From JBGAWK01 sp044227665 (lineage in GTDB: Bacteria; Bacteroidota; Bacteroidia; Chitinophagales; JADIYW01): DNA of 64,000 nt. This document shows, piece by piece, positions 45,863-55,073 of this stretch (its first letter is position 1; each line of letters starts with the position of its first letter). The stretch covers positions 34,663 through 98,662 of the forward strand of contig JBGAWK010000004.1 in NCBI GenBank assembly GCA_044227665.1, in the 5' to 3' direction. A program made the translations under genes and the position numbers. The notes under the pieces were generated by a model. It worked only from the letters and a program-made list of their open reading frames with translations. It searched no databases and was not told the origin of the DNA.

Positions 45863-48391
45863 TTAATGCTTAATAATATGAACAGGAATATTTTCTTTTG
45901 TAGCATCTACTATATGATTAGTTTCCATCTCCTTATAGCTTTTTATCAATTCAAAAAGATTTTCAGTAGTACGTATATCAACAGTTAATGGCTTATATAA
46001 GCAAAAATTATTCTCTTCAAAGTAATAGTAGTCATTAGTATCCGGATGTATTGACATGAGATGCACCCACCCCTTTTTGAACCAATCACTCAGTATATCA
46101 TCAGCATCCAACACCTTTTTTATCACTTCTGGATAATGTTCTACAATTATCATCAGACGTACCGGGTCATGTACTTCTATCATCTGCAAAGGCAGTCCAG
46201 GTCTCAGGTCTCCATCACTACTATTGGCTACACCTATCAGTCCCATTACATTGTGCGGCAGCTTTGTCCCAGCACCTAATTTATAATTATCAATTCTAGA
46301 AAAATAGTATTCCAAATTTATACCTCCGCATACAGGTGGTAGAGGTCTAAGTACTGAAAGCAGATATTCTCCCTCGGGATCTAACTTGTAATTGTAAGAA
46401 TTCAAAAATGCTCTTCTATCTAAGAAAATATTTTTAGTCATACTTCGGGTTCCTACAAAGCAGAGTGCATTTGTGCCGTGACCCAATTCCGGACGAGGTT
46501 CAAAAAATGAAACAGAACGCTTTTTGATGGCTTCTCTTACATGTTTGATATCTTTATGAATATTTATAGAAGCAAATCTTCGGGAACGTTCTCTAGCATT
46601 CAAATCCAAGGCGTTTTCAAAAATTTCCAAATTTCTCGCATGATTTTTTGAATTTTCTACATTAAGAAATTTAGTGTCAAAAAAAGCAATTTCATCAGCA
46701 GCAGTATCGTGTAGTGCTCCTATGAATTGTGTAGCCTCCGGGATATAAATATCTTTGGCAATCAGCAGCTTACGCACTTCCTTGTGATTAGCCATAGTAG
46801 CAAATACTCTGGCATTTACAGACCCCGGTCTTCCACTACATGCACCACAGTCATGAGCACCATGATGTGGGTTATTGGCACTACTAGAGCCATGTGCTAC
46901 TATATACACCATATTTGCAAAGTCCTTCACTAAACCTATACCTCTCAACAAATTTTCTACACGAATAGCCATCTCCGGCACTGTAAATCCTATCTGAAGT
47001 CCATTTTCTATTTCATCAAGATGCTGATTTTCAATTGTAAGCTCTCCATCAATATTCATGTGTGCAAAAGCATCCGAAATGGCAGGACTCATCTTTGGAT
47101 TGAAGATGTCATTTACAAGTTTATATGCTGCCATGCCTCCCAGTGCAATGGAAGAAGCTATTCCTCTGAAAAATGTATGTGTCCTTTTATTGTAAATAGA
47201 TACAGAACCGCGTTTTGGTCCATTGTGCACCTCCTTTATAAGATATTTGGGTGTTATAGGAGCAGGACACAATTTCTCATAGAATTTGCCATTAAAAGGC
47301 TGAAAATAGAACTCTACCCCAAAGAAACCAGGACATCCAAAGGTTTCGCTCTCGGCATCCACGGTCTCTATATACCTACGCAAGGAACATTCTCTTTCGT
47401 CAATACAAAATATGGCTTGAAAATTTTTAACCTTATTTTCACCCTGCTGCTGTGCACGATTATATTGCACCGTTTTCAGAATATCGTCATAATAGCTCCA
47501 TTCAAATGCCGTTTGCCACACTTCCAGTACTTGTTGTAGCTCGGTCTTTTCTACCACCATAAATAAGTCTATGGGCTTCTCCGCCAGTCCTGAGGCTAAA
47601 GGCTCCCAAGACTTCACATTCATTTCCAAGCTATCTATCTCCAGTAATAAGTCTATGATAATCAGCTCCTTCAAGGCTATTTTCTTTTTATACAGCAAGG
47701 TATCTGGCATATCTTCTATAGCATTGACAATACCACTCCATCCTCTATGCGAAAATTGTTGGTCAAATAAGTATTGTTCGTAATAGGCTTCATTTCCTAC
47801 CAATATTTCTAGGAGACTTCTTATAGATAATTGAGGGTCATTCAATAGACTTTTAGCTTTTTTGGAATAAAAAAAACTACTTAGACTACCCTGTTCTATC
47901 TTCTTGATTGCCGTCAATATTCCTTCATTCTCATAAGGAAAATGCCATATCGCCACCCCTTGATCTAAATAGCTGCATAATATCCTGAACAATAAGGGTT
48001 GCGTAAGGTTATCTAAGTCTATTTTATACTTTTTTTTCCATAAAGAACGTAAATTGCCTATTCGTGGCTCTACCTTACTATCATAATTTCCAGAAAGCAA
48101 CTTCTCTTTCCAAAGCCCAAAGTTATCATCGCCATACATTTTGCTAATTACCCTATCTAATACATCTTGCCTAATTCGTCCCTCCTGAAATAATTTGCGA
48201 TACTCATATATAGAAAAACAGACTTGATAACCAAATATTTTTGATGCAGTAAATATTGCCTCAAAGAATTCTTTTTCTTGGAAAGCATGTAATGTATTAT
48301 GATGCACAAAATCCTTCAAGGGTGTTTGTGTCGGTAGATAGTGTTTTAGATGATGAATAATAAGATTCTCATCGAAAGTATTATAACTCAT
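45863..48391 (-). CDS. dabA: DabA-like (DUF2309/UPF0753) inorganic carbon transporter subunit
   Basis: Cytosolic, membrane-associated partner of DabB, 842 residues, with the length and motifs of DUF2309. DabA resembles a beta-carbonic anhydrase with a zinc site made of Cys, Asp, His and Cys. Candidate ligands here are in FCIDERECSLRRYIE (Cys-x-Asp) and in the later GAHDCGACSGRPG (His and Cys). The N-terminus HHLKHYLPTQTPLKDFVHHN is also characteristic. With DabB it converts CO2 to bicarbonate in a one-way, proton-driven fashion. Its start overlaps the sulP stop by 4 bp. Confidence 0.9.
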   Translation of the reverse strand: MSYNTFDENLIIHHLKHYLPTQTPLKDFVHHNTLHAFQEKEFFEAIFTASKIFGYQVCFSIYEYRKLFQEGRIRQDVLDRVISKMYGDDNFGLWKEKLLSGNYDSKVEPRIGNLRSLWKKKYKIDLDNLTQPLLFRILCSYLDQGVAIWHFPYENEGILTAIKKIEQGSLSSFFYSKKAKSLLNDPQLSIRSLLEILVGNEAYYEQYLFDQQFSHRGWSGIVNAIEDMPDTLLYKKKIALKELIIIDLLLEIDSLEMNVKSWEPLASGLAEKPIDLFMVVEKTELQQVLEVWQTAFEWSYYDDILKTVQYNRAQQQGENKVKNFQAIFCIDERECSLRRYIETVDAESETFGCPGFFGVEFYFQPFNGKFYEKLCPAPITPKYLIKEVHNGPKRGSVSIYNKRTHTFFRGIASSIALGGMAAYKLVNDIFNPKMSPAISDAFAHMNIDGELTIENQHLDEIENGLQIGFTVPEMAIRVENLLRGIGLVKDFANMVYIVAHGSSSANNPHHGAHDCGACSGRPGSVNARVFATMANHKEVRKLLIAKDIYIPEATQFIGALHDTAADEIAFFDTKFLNVENSKNHARNLEIFENALDLNARERSRRFASINIHKDIKHVREAIKKRSVSFFEPRPELGHGTNALCFVGTRSMTKNIFLDRRAFLNSYNYKLDPEGEYLLSVLRPLPPVCGGINLEYYFSRIDNYKLGAGTKLPHNVMGLIGVANSSDGDLRPGLPLQMIEVHDPVRLMIIVEHYPEVIKKVLDADDILSDWFKKGWVHLMSIHPDTNDYYYFEENNFCLYKPLTVDIRTTENLFELIKSYKEMETNHIVDATKENIPVHIIKH

Positions 48392-49995
48392 GGTGTTGCA
48401 AGTTTAGCTTTTTTCTGTGCCGATAGCGGATGTGAAGATAATGGAGTATGCTTATCGAGACCCATAATCTTTACACTACCTCCCGACTCTTCATAATCAT
48501 GCTTATAATGTTTTAGATTTTCCATCACAGAGTGATCTACCAATTTTGTTCCTTGTAAATCTATGGTGACATGGAATCCCGGAGGTATGGCTTCCAATTT
48601 TTCTTTTATTCCCAAGTAATTAGAAAACACAGCTGCTTTGTCTATCTCTACGAGATAATTATCGCCTTCGGAAGATACTAAAGTGGGCGCTTTGAACATA
48701 GAGGAGATGGGTGTTCCATGAATGAGGTGAAATACCATCTTCAGCAAGATGCCGGCAGCGATACCTACAAGAAGATCTTCATATAACGTAAAGAATATGG
48801 TAACAAGGAATATTGCCAATTGCTCTTTACCTATTCTAAAAGTATGTATGAATTCCTTGGGATGTGCGAGTTTGATACCTACTGTGATGAGCATAGCTGC
48901 TAATGCCGTATTGGGGATGAGCTCTATAAGATGTGATGCTAGTAATACAAAAACAAGTATAAAGAAGCCATGGAAAAAATTCGCCCATCTTGTCTTAGCC
49001 CCATTATTGACATTGGCAGAGCTACGTGCTACCTCCGAAATCATAGGAAGACCTCCAAGTATGGCTGCCAATGTATTACCAATGCCTACAGCTATAAGAT
49101 CTTTATTTACATTCGATTTACGCTTGTATGGATCTAGCATATCTATGGCTTTTACGGTAAGCAAACTTTCTAATGTACCCACTAGGGCAAACATAATTAC
49201 ATATTTAATAAATACTCCTGCATGGGCAATTCCAGAAAAGTCAACATTGATTTTAATATTTTCTAAAAGATTTCCAATGTGTACCAATGCATACGTGGGC
49301 TCCGTATTTTGAAAGTCTAAAAATAATTCGGCGGGTATAGCTATCAAGAGGACTACTAAAGGAGCGGGAATTTTCTTTATAAAAGAATTTTTGATATATG
49401 GCCATCCCATCATTATGGCAAGACTCACGAGACCTATAGGTGTGGCTTTAGGGTCTAGGTGTGCCAAGAATTGTGGTATGTGCGCCAGTAATTCAAACGG
49501 CCCTTTGCCCTTGGTCATTGCCGGGTCTATATCTAAGAGTACAGGAATTTGCTTTACAATGATAATGATACCTATAGCGGCAAGCATACCATGTATAGCA
49601 GATAGCGGAAAAAAATCCGCAAGTTTCCCCATTTTCAATAGTCCGAATACTATCTGTATGATGCTGGCGACGACCATAGCACCCAATGCTAGATGCCATC
49701 CTTGTTCACCGCCGCCAAAGTCAGCGACGGCTCCTGCTAATATGACTATAAGTCCTGCTGCCGGTCCTTTGATGGTAAGTGGCGACCCTGCAATAAATGC
49801 TACGACCATGCCACCAATGATGGCTGTAACTAGCCCCATGAGTGGTGGAAAATCCGAAGCTTTGGCAATACCTAGGCTTAGTGGTAATGCTAGGAGAAAT
49901 ACTATAAATCCCGATACTGCATCGGTAGCAAAATTTTCTTGCAGTCCTGCTAATCCATCTTTGGGCAGGGCGCGTTTTATATATTGATTTGACAT
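48388..49995 (-). CDS. SulP-family inorganic anion transporter with STAS domain
   Basis: Inner-membrane anion transporter of 535 residues. About 10-14 hydrophobic segments contain SulP blocks (FIVFLLALPLSLGIAKASDF, AAIGIIIIVKQIPVLL, MISEVARSSANVNNGAKTRW). A C-terminal STAS domain follows (about 430-535, with FHVTIDLQGTKLVDHSVMEN). SulP proteins move sulfate, bicarbonate or other anions. Being first in an operon with DabA and DabB points to bicarbonate, as in BicA-type transporters. The substrate is inferred from context. Confidence 0.93.
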   Translation of the reverse strand: MSNQYIKRALPKDGLAGLQENFATDAVSGFIVFLLALPLSLGIAKASDFPPLMGLVTAIIGGMVVAFIAGSPLTIKGPAAGLIVILAGAVADFGGGEQGWHLALGAMVVASIIQIVFGLLKMGKLADFFPLSAIHGMLAAIGIIIIVKQIPVLLDIDPAMTKGKGPFELLAHIPQFLAHLDPKATPIGLVSLAIMMGWPYIKNSFIKKIPAPLVVLLIAIPAELFLDFQNTEPTYALVHIGNLLENIKINVDFSGIAHAGVFIKYVIMFALVGTLESLLTVKAIDMLDPYKRKSNVNKDLIAVGIGNTLAAILGGLPMISEVARSSANVNNGAKTRWANFFHGFFILVFVLLASHLIELIPNTALAAMLITVGIKLAHPKEFIHTFRIGKEQLAIFLVTIFFTLYEDLLVGIAAGILLKMVFHLIHGTPISSMFKAPTLVSSEGDNYLVEIDKAAVFSNYLGIKEKLEAIPPGFHVTIDLQGTKLVDHSVMENLKHYKHDYEESGGSVKIMGLDKHTPLSSHPLSAQKKAKLATP

Positions 49996-50068
49996 AAATA
50001 ATTAGTTTAGTTGTGAGAAAAATTATCAGATGTTACTATAACACTGATGGAAAATCCGGGTAATACAA

Positions 50069-50449
50069 CTAAGCTAAATAGTCTTTAGCACAATGAAAAA
50101 GGATGTAAAGTTTGGGAAGATATAGTGATACCAAAAGATTTCTTCTATACTGATTTATATAGAACGCAATTTTGTCATCAAAATATTTTTCCGCTATTTC
50201 AAAATTGGCTATTGCCTTTTCAAAATTTATTATGATATAATGTAATGCATAATTACTACCGCCACTTATCTTAAATAGGGTATTTATTTTCTCGTCTATT
50301 TCATGGTCATAGAATACGTGTGTATCTTCTTCTATCTCTGTAAGAGAAAATTCTGTGTGTGTGTAGGCATCATTGAGTGGCAATACACCCAAATTAATGG
50401 CATGAAGCCAAAATATAACTATAAAGGATATTTTTAATTTGTATGCCAT
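50069..50449 (-). CDS. Hypothetical exported protein, about 126 aa
   Basis: I do not recognise this protein. It has an N-terminal hydrophobic segment (MAYKLKISFIVIFWLHAINL) that could be a signal peptide, then a charged and helical mature part with many aromatic residues (YALHYIIINFEKAIANFEIA). The frame is open to 50467, but the ATG at 50449 starts the signal and has a TATATTTG box just upstream (50465-50472, minus). It stands alone between the SulP operon and lpxA. Confidence 0.6.
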   Translation of the reverse strand: MAYKLKISFIVIFWLHAINLGVLPLNDAYTHTEFSLTEIEEDTHVFYDHEIDEKINTLFKISGGSNYALHYIIINFEKAIANFEIAEKYFDDKIAFYINQYRRNLLVSLYLPKLYILFHCAKDYLA

Positions 50450-50464
50450 TACAATATCAACTGG

Positions 50465-50472
50465 CAAATATA
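50465..50472 (-). promoter_or_regulatory. Candidate -7 box (TATATTTG) for the hypothetical gene
   Basis: The minus strand TATATTTG matches TAnnTTTG, 15 nt upstream of the ATG at 50449. Confidence 0.45.
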
Positions 50473-50550
50473 ACCGTCAGCATAGCTTTGTACGTCACAA
50501 TAATTTGTTAAGTTTTTAATACAAATGTTAAGAATATACAAATTTGCAAT

Positions 50551-51312
50551 TTATACGCCTCTCACTATGCCACGCTCAGAATTTCTGATAAAGGTTACTA
50601 TATCGTCTATATATTTATTGGAAGGAAATTCTTCGACAATCTTCTCTATAGCCTGAGACGTATTGAAGCCACTTTGGAACAAATATCTATATGCATCTTG
50701 AATGAGGTGTATATCTTCTATCGTAAAATTTCTTCGTTTCAGCCCTATAGCATTGATACCTATACATACTCCGGGGACATTCGCTACCATTGCGAATGGT
50801 GGAACGTCTTTTCGCAGCATTGTACCTCCTGTTACAAAGGCATACGCGCCAATCTTTGAAAATTGGTGCGCCCCCGTCATACCACCAAAAGTAACATATT
50901 CGCCCACCTCTACATGTCCTGCGAGATTAGTAGCATTTGACAACACACAATTGTCTCCAATTTTACAATCATGTGCGATATGTACATAGGCCATGAGCAA
51001 TACATGATTACCTACAGCGGTAGTGCCTGTAGCTGCGGTGCCTCTATTTACAGTAACGCACTCTCGTATGGTAGTGTGGTGTCCTATTTCTACGGTAGTA
51101 TATTCTCCACCAAATTTGAGGTCTTGGGGGATACCACCGATAACGGCACCAGGAAATATTTTGCTATTACCACCAATTCGAGTGCCTCTGAACAAGGTTA
51201 CATGGGGACCTATCCATACATTGTCGCCTATTACTACATCTTCATCTATATATACAAAGGGTGCAATATCACAGTTTGTTCCGATGTGGGCGTTGGGATG
51301 AATGTGTTTCAA
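50551..51312 (-). CDS. lpxA: UDP-N-acetylglucosamine acyltransferase
   Basis: First acyltransferase of lipid A synthesis; it adds a hydroxyacyl chain to the 3-OH of UDP-GlcNAc. The 253-residue protein is a left-handed beta helix of hexapeptide repeats (HPNAHIGTNCDIAPFVYIDE, VVIGDNVWIGPHVTLFRGTR). The catalytic His region is AYVHIAHDCKIGDNC and the C-terminal helical domain starts KRRNFTIEDI. No ATG exists near the N-terminus: translation starts at TTG 51312, whose TTGA overlaps the lpxC-fabZ stop, so it is translationally coupled. It is last in the lipid A operon. Confidence 0.96.
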   Translation of the reverse strand: MKHIHPNAHIGTNCDIAPFVYIDEDVVIGDNVWIGPHVTLFRGTRIGGNSKIFPGAVIGGIPQDLKFGGEYTTVEIGHHTTIRECVTVNRGTAATGTTAVGNHVLLMAYVHIAHDCKIGDNCVLSNATNLAGHVEVGEYVTFGGMTGAHQFSKIGAYAFVTGGTMLRKDVPPFAMVANVPGVCIGINAIGLKRRNFTIEDIHLIQDAYRYLFQSGFNTSQAIEKIVEEFPSNKYIDDIVTFIRNSERGIVRGV

Positions 51313-52700
51313 GGTTTGAAGATTTTGGCTGTAAGTTCGGCTTCTGCTACAATATTGTTACCGACATAGATAGTTCCTTTCATGTGACATATCCCCAATT
51401 TTACAGGAGAAAGTAATTGCATCTTTATAAGCAAAGTATCTCCCGGCACTACGGGATGACGAAATTTACAATGGTCAATTTTCAGGAAATAGGTGAGATA
51501 GTTTTCGGGGTCGGGTTTATCTTTCAGTACGAGAACACCTCCAGTCTGCGCCATAGCTTCCACCTGCAATACTCCGGGCATGACAGGCTGTGCTGGAAAG
51601 TGACCAGCAAAGAATGGCTCATTGAAGGTAACATTTTTAACGCCTATTATAGAATTTTCTGATACTTCAATTATTTTATCTACTAATAAAAAAGGGGAGC
51701 GGTGAGGTATCAATTTCTGTATTGCAGTAAGGTCATATACAGGTTTTTGGTTGGGATTTATCTTTGGCAATTGTTTCTGTATAAGTTGCTCTTTGATATG
51801 ATTCTTTAGTTGTTTGGCAAAGGCTACATTACTCTCATGTCCGGGACGTATTGCCAGTATTTTACCTTTGATTCTACACCCAACTAATGCCAAGTCACCG
51901 ATGACATCTACTAGCTTATGGCGTGCCATCTCATTACTGAAACGCAATTCACCTCCATTGACGATGCCGACTCTTCTTATATCTTTTATGTCTTCCTGAA
52001 ATACTTCTGAAAGGTGCTTAATTTTATGTTCCTCTACCTCCTCGTCAGAGATGACGATAGCATTGTGTAAGGCACCTCCCTGTATCATTCCCAGATTATA
52101 AAGATGCTCTATCTCATGGAGGAAGCAAAATGTCCGAGATGCTGCAAATTCGGGGACAAACTCTCCTAAATTATGTAGTCTGGCGTACTGCTTACCTATG
52201 GTTTCGGAATTATAATCTATAAGTACTGTAATATTATAATCTTCGTCAGGAAGTGCTGTAATTTCTACATTTTTTTCTTTATTGGTAAAATAAAAAGGCT
52301 GCTCAACGACGAAGTATTCGCGTTCTTTTTCCTGTTCTTGTATGTCTGCCTTTATTAATAAATCTATAAATGGCATGGCACTACCGTCGAGTATGGGAAT
52401 CTCCTGACTATCTAAATCTATATAAATATTGTCAATATCCATAGCTACTATGGCAGCGAGGAGGTGCTCTACAGTAGAAACTTTTACCCCATTATGTGAG
52501 AGGGTGGTACCTCGCTGTACTTCTGTAACCAAATCACAATCAGCTAAAATTTCCGGCATACCCGCCAAGTCTGTTCTTCTGAATACTATGCCCTTGTCTA
52601 TCGGTGCGGCAGACAATGTAATTCTAGTATGCACGCCTGTATGTAAGCCTATTCCTGATAATGAGACGGTATGCTGTATGGTTTTTTGGAATATAGGCAT
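51309..52700 (-). CDS. lpxC-fabZ: Bifunctional UDP-3-O-acyl-GlcNAc deacetylase / 3-hydroxyacyl-ACP dehydratase
   Basis: Fusion of 463 residues typical of Bacteroidota. The LpxC part (about 1-300) deacetylates the LpxA product: zinc ligands lie in KVSTVEHLLAAIVAMD and HKLVDVIGDLALVG, and IYIDLDSQEIPILDGSAMPF contains the conserved acidic region. The FabZ part (about 320-463) dehydrates 3-hydroxyacyl-ACP: IQKLIPHRSPFLLVDKI and FFAGHFPAQPVMPGVLQVEA carry the catalytic His and Glu. The fusion links lipid A and fatty acid synthesis, which compete for the same acyl-ACP. Confidence 0.96.
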   Translation of the reverse strand: MPIFQKTIQHTVSLSGIGLHTGVHTRITLSAAPIDKGIVFRRTDLAGMPEILADCDLVTEVQRGTTLSHNGVKVSTVEHLLAAIVAMDIDNIYIDLDSQEIPILDGSAMPFIDLLIKADIQEQEKEREYFVVEQPFYFTNKEKNVEITALPDEDYNITVLIDYNSETIGKQYARLHNLGEFVPEFAASRTFCFLHEIEHLYNLGMIQGGALHNAIVISDEEVEEHKIKHLSEVFQEDIKDIRRVGIVNGGELRFSNEMARHKLVDVIGDLALVGCRIKGKILAIRPGHESNVAFAKQLKNHIKEQLIQKQLPKINPNQKPVYDLTAIQKLIPHRSPFLLVDKIIEVSENSIIGVKNVTFNEPFFAGHFPAQPVMPGVLQVEAMAQTGGVLVLKDKPDPENYLTYFLKIDHCKFRHPVVPGDTLLIKMQLLSPVKLGICHMKGTIYVGNNIVAEAELTAKIFKP

Positions 52701-52721
52701 TAAGTGTAGGTATGGCTGAGG

Positions 52722-54071
52722 TTATTGGACTTGCAGTCTGCGCTGTATCTCGTTAATCAAATCATTATATTTTCTCAGTATCCTAGGCCAGGATTCAAAA
52801 CATTGATCATTCTGCGGATGTAGATTTGCGCAATTAGGTATGGATATTTCGCTCTGAATTTTCACATTATATTTTAGTGGTGATGTGCCACCACTTGTTA
52901 CTATTATTCTGGTACGTACTATCGTATTGCCTAGGGAATATCCTGTCTGCTTATCCGTATATCTGTATTCTTTTGCAGCCCAATTTGTCCTTAGATAGAT
53001 AGTATTGGCATCTATGGATTCTATTTCATCAAATTTGCCTTGTATGATACTGGCGAGTGTCTGCCAAGCTTCTGGGCGTGACAGCGTAGGATTTACTTCT
53101 ACAGAGAAATTGATATTTGCGATATTACTTTGCTCTGACTCACGGAAAGCATCGTCTTCAATCATTTTTATGGCATATACGGGTTCGGGCTGCTGATAGT
53201 CCATTTTATTACATAGAACCAATTTTTGGGTGATATAGGATTCTTTTTTTATCTCTATTTCTGTGCATTTGTTCTCTGGTATTTTCACGGAATACGAACC
53301 TTTACCCAATTCCTTGCCATCTACAAAAATTTTTGCATCTTCGGTAGAGGTATTTATCTGTACTAATCTTTCTTTTAGTTTTATCTCTTTACTTAGCGGA
53401 GCTGTAGCTTCATTTTCTTTATTACAGAACGTCTCTTCGCTACTTACAAAGCCATTTTTAAGAACTCTTACGGTAACACATTTTTCGTAGGGAATAACAA
53501 TATCAGTACTACCCTCTCCCCTTTTCTTTTCTTCTACAAAGATTTCGGCGTCTGTAGGCTGCGTCTTAATAGATACTATTCTGTCTTCCAATTTCAATAA
53601 GGTAGATATTTCAGGGGGTGCTTGCCCTTCTTTGTTGTAGTAGGTCTTACTTACAGGAACATATCCTGCCTTTTTTACATCTATAGTTACGCTCTGACCT
53701 TTGGGAATAATGATAGAATAGGAGGATAGCTTTACTTCTGTTCCATTAATAAATATCTTTGCATCCGCAGGAGAGGCATTAATTTTCATGACCCTGTCTT
53801 CGAGTTCTATTTTGTCTGTGATAGCTCCTTCTTTCTTTCGGGTATAAGAGCGTTGGACATCTGTATAGCCTTCTTTTCTGACTATAACGACATACAGCTT
53901 ATCTTTTTCCATCGGAAAAATAGCAGTGCCCTTGCCTATTTTTTCTTCTTTAGAATTTGATTTCAAATAGATTTCTGCATCGGCGGGAATTGTGGTGATG
54001 CTCATGGATTTTTGCGATAGCGATATTTGGCTAAGGCATAATAGAGAAAGAATGAGGTAGATTTTATACAT
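52722..54071 (-). CDS. Secreted protein with four PEGA-type repeats
   Basis: Exported protein of 449 residues with signal peptide MYKIYLILSLLCLSQISLS. Four PEGA-like units follow (about residues 23-98, 99-175, 176-250 and 251-310). Each has the pattern I.T.P.DA.I.(V)(N/D)G... then a lysine-rich V.V.K.GY, for example INASPADAKIFINGTEVKLS. A C-terminal domain (about 320-449) of unknown type follows. PEGA domains occur on surface and carbohydrate-linked proteins. It sits between lpxD and lpxC-fabZ in the lipid A operon, with gaps of 45 and 21 bp, which is not a usual member. The function is unknown. Confidence 0.82.
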   Translation of the reverse strand: MYKIYLILSLLCLSQISLSQKSMSITTIPADAEIYLKSNSKEEKIGKGTAIFPMEKDKLYVVIVRKEGYTDVQRSYTRKKEGAITDKIELEDRVMKINASPADAKIFINGTEVKLSSYSIIIPKGQSVTIDVKKAGYVPVSKTYYNKEGQAPPEISTLLKLEDRIVSIKTQPTDAEIFVEEKKRGEGSTDIVIPYEKCVTVRVLKNGFVSSEETFCNKENEATAPLSKEIKLKERLVQINTSTEDAKIFVDGKELGKGSYSVKIPENKCTEIEIKKESYITQKLVLCNKMDYQQPEPVYAIKMIEDDAFRESEQSNIANINFSVEVNPTLSRPEAWQTLASIIQGKFDEIESIDANTIYLRTNWAAKEYRYTDKQTGYSLGNTIVRTRIIVTSGGTSPLKYNVKIQSEISIPNCANLHPQNDQCFESWPRILRKYNDLINEIQRRLQVQ

Positions 54072-54116
54072 AGTAAATAATTTTGACGGTAAATTTAATA
54101 AAAATGAAAAAAATAA

Positions 54117-55073
54117 TTACAGTTTTTTGAATCGTGCATAAGCTTTATAATAGGTATTAAAATCTATAGCTGGAGAGCCGCTAAGTTTCAGCCCTTCTTT
54201 TTGTGTGCCTTTGCTCACGCCACTCTGAGCATTTACTAAGGTATAGGGAGCTATACTTATGTGTCCTACAAAGCCTGCCTGCCCTCCAATCTGACAATGA
54301 TGTCCCAATTTTGTGCTGCCGGAAATCCCTGCTTGTGCCGCTATGACAGTATGTTCCCCAATTTCTACATTATGCGCTACCTGTATAAGATTGTCCAATT
54401 TTACTCCTCTGCGAATTATCGTAGAACCAAAGGTAGCCCTGTCTATGCAGGTATTGGCTCCTATTTCTACATCATCTTCTATGACGACATTGCCTAGTTG
54501 GGGAATCTTTACATAGACTTTATCTTTGGTAGGATAGAAGCCGAATCCATCTGCGCCTATCACGGCACCACTATGAATTATAACATTATTTCCTATATAT
54601 GTTTTGTCATACATAGTGACATTGGCGTATATGATACAGTTCTCTCCTATTATAACCTGATTTCCTATTACTACATTGGGATATATACAAGTGCCTTTTC
54701 CTATCAATGATGAGTCACCAACACAAACTCCCTTACCTATCTTTATACCGAAATCTTGCGTAAGCGCCTCATCCAAAGGAAAGTTATGTTCTTCCACTTT
54801 TACAAAAAATGCAGTCACACTCAATAACGCAGCATATGCATCTTTCACCAATATTACTGTTGCCTTATCATGGGCTTCATTATATACATCTTGACTGACA
54901 AGGACTATGCCTGCTTGGCTATCCAAAAACTGCTTATAATACCTATGCTGATTACAGAAGGCGATATCGAAGGGTGTCGCAGATTCTAGGGTACCTATGC
55001 CACTGACCGCTCTATCAGCATCCCCTAGTATTACTCCTTTTACTTTTTCAGCTATGTCTAATGCCGTCATCAT
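54117..55073 (-). CDS. lpxD: UDP-3-O-acylglucosamine N-acyltransferase
   Basis: Third enzyme of lipid A synthesis; it adds a second hydroxyacyl chain to the 2-amine. It has about 319 residues. The N-terminal uridine-binding domain (about 1-105) is followed by hexapeptide repeats (VCVGDSSLIGKGTCIYPNVV), with the catalytic His region QVAHNVEIGEHTVIAAQAG and a C-terminal helix. ATGs at 55073 and 55070 are both possible; the first overlaps the stop of the HD hydrolase gene (ATGATGA). The frame opens further up at a TTG (55085), which is less likely. Confidence 0.95.
   Translation of the reverse strand: MMTALDIAEKVKGVILGDADRAVSGIGTLESATPFDIAFCNQHRYYKQFLDSQAGIVLVSQDVYNEAHDKATVILVKDAYAALLSVTAFFVKVEEHNFPLDEALTQDFGIKIGKGVCVGDSSLIGKGTCIYPNVVIGNQVIIGENCIIYANVTMYDKTYIGNNVIIHSGAVIGADGFGFYPTKDKVYVKIPQLGNVVIEDDVEIGANTCIDRATFGSTIIRRGVKLDNLIQVAHNVEIGEHTVIAAQAGISGSTKLGHHCQIGGQAGFVGHISIAPYTLVNAQSGVSKGTQKEGLKLSGSPAIDFNTYYKAYARFKKL

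Noticed and set aside
47021..47539. Plus-strand open frame of 172 codons
   Set aside because: Antisense to dabA, with no start context or domain.
48749..49987. Two long plus-strand open frames (187 and 198 codons)
   Set aside because: Both lie antisense to the SulP gene; Cys/Met/Pro-rich composition is typical of a reversed membrane-protein gene.
51023..51301. Plus-strand open frame opposite lpxA
   Set aside because: Its Pro/Ser-rich sequence reflects the hexapeptide repeat code on the other strand.
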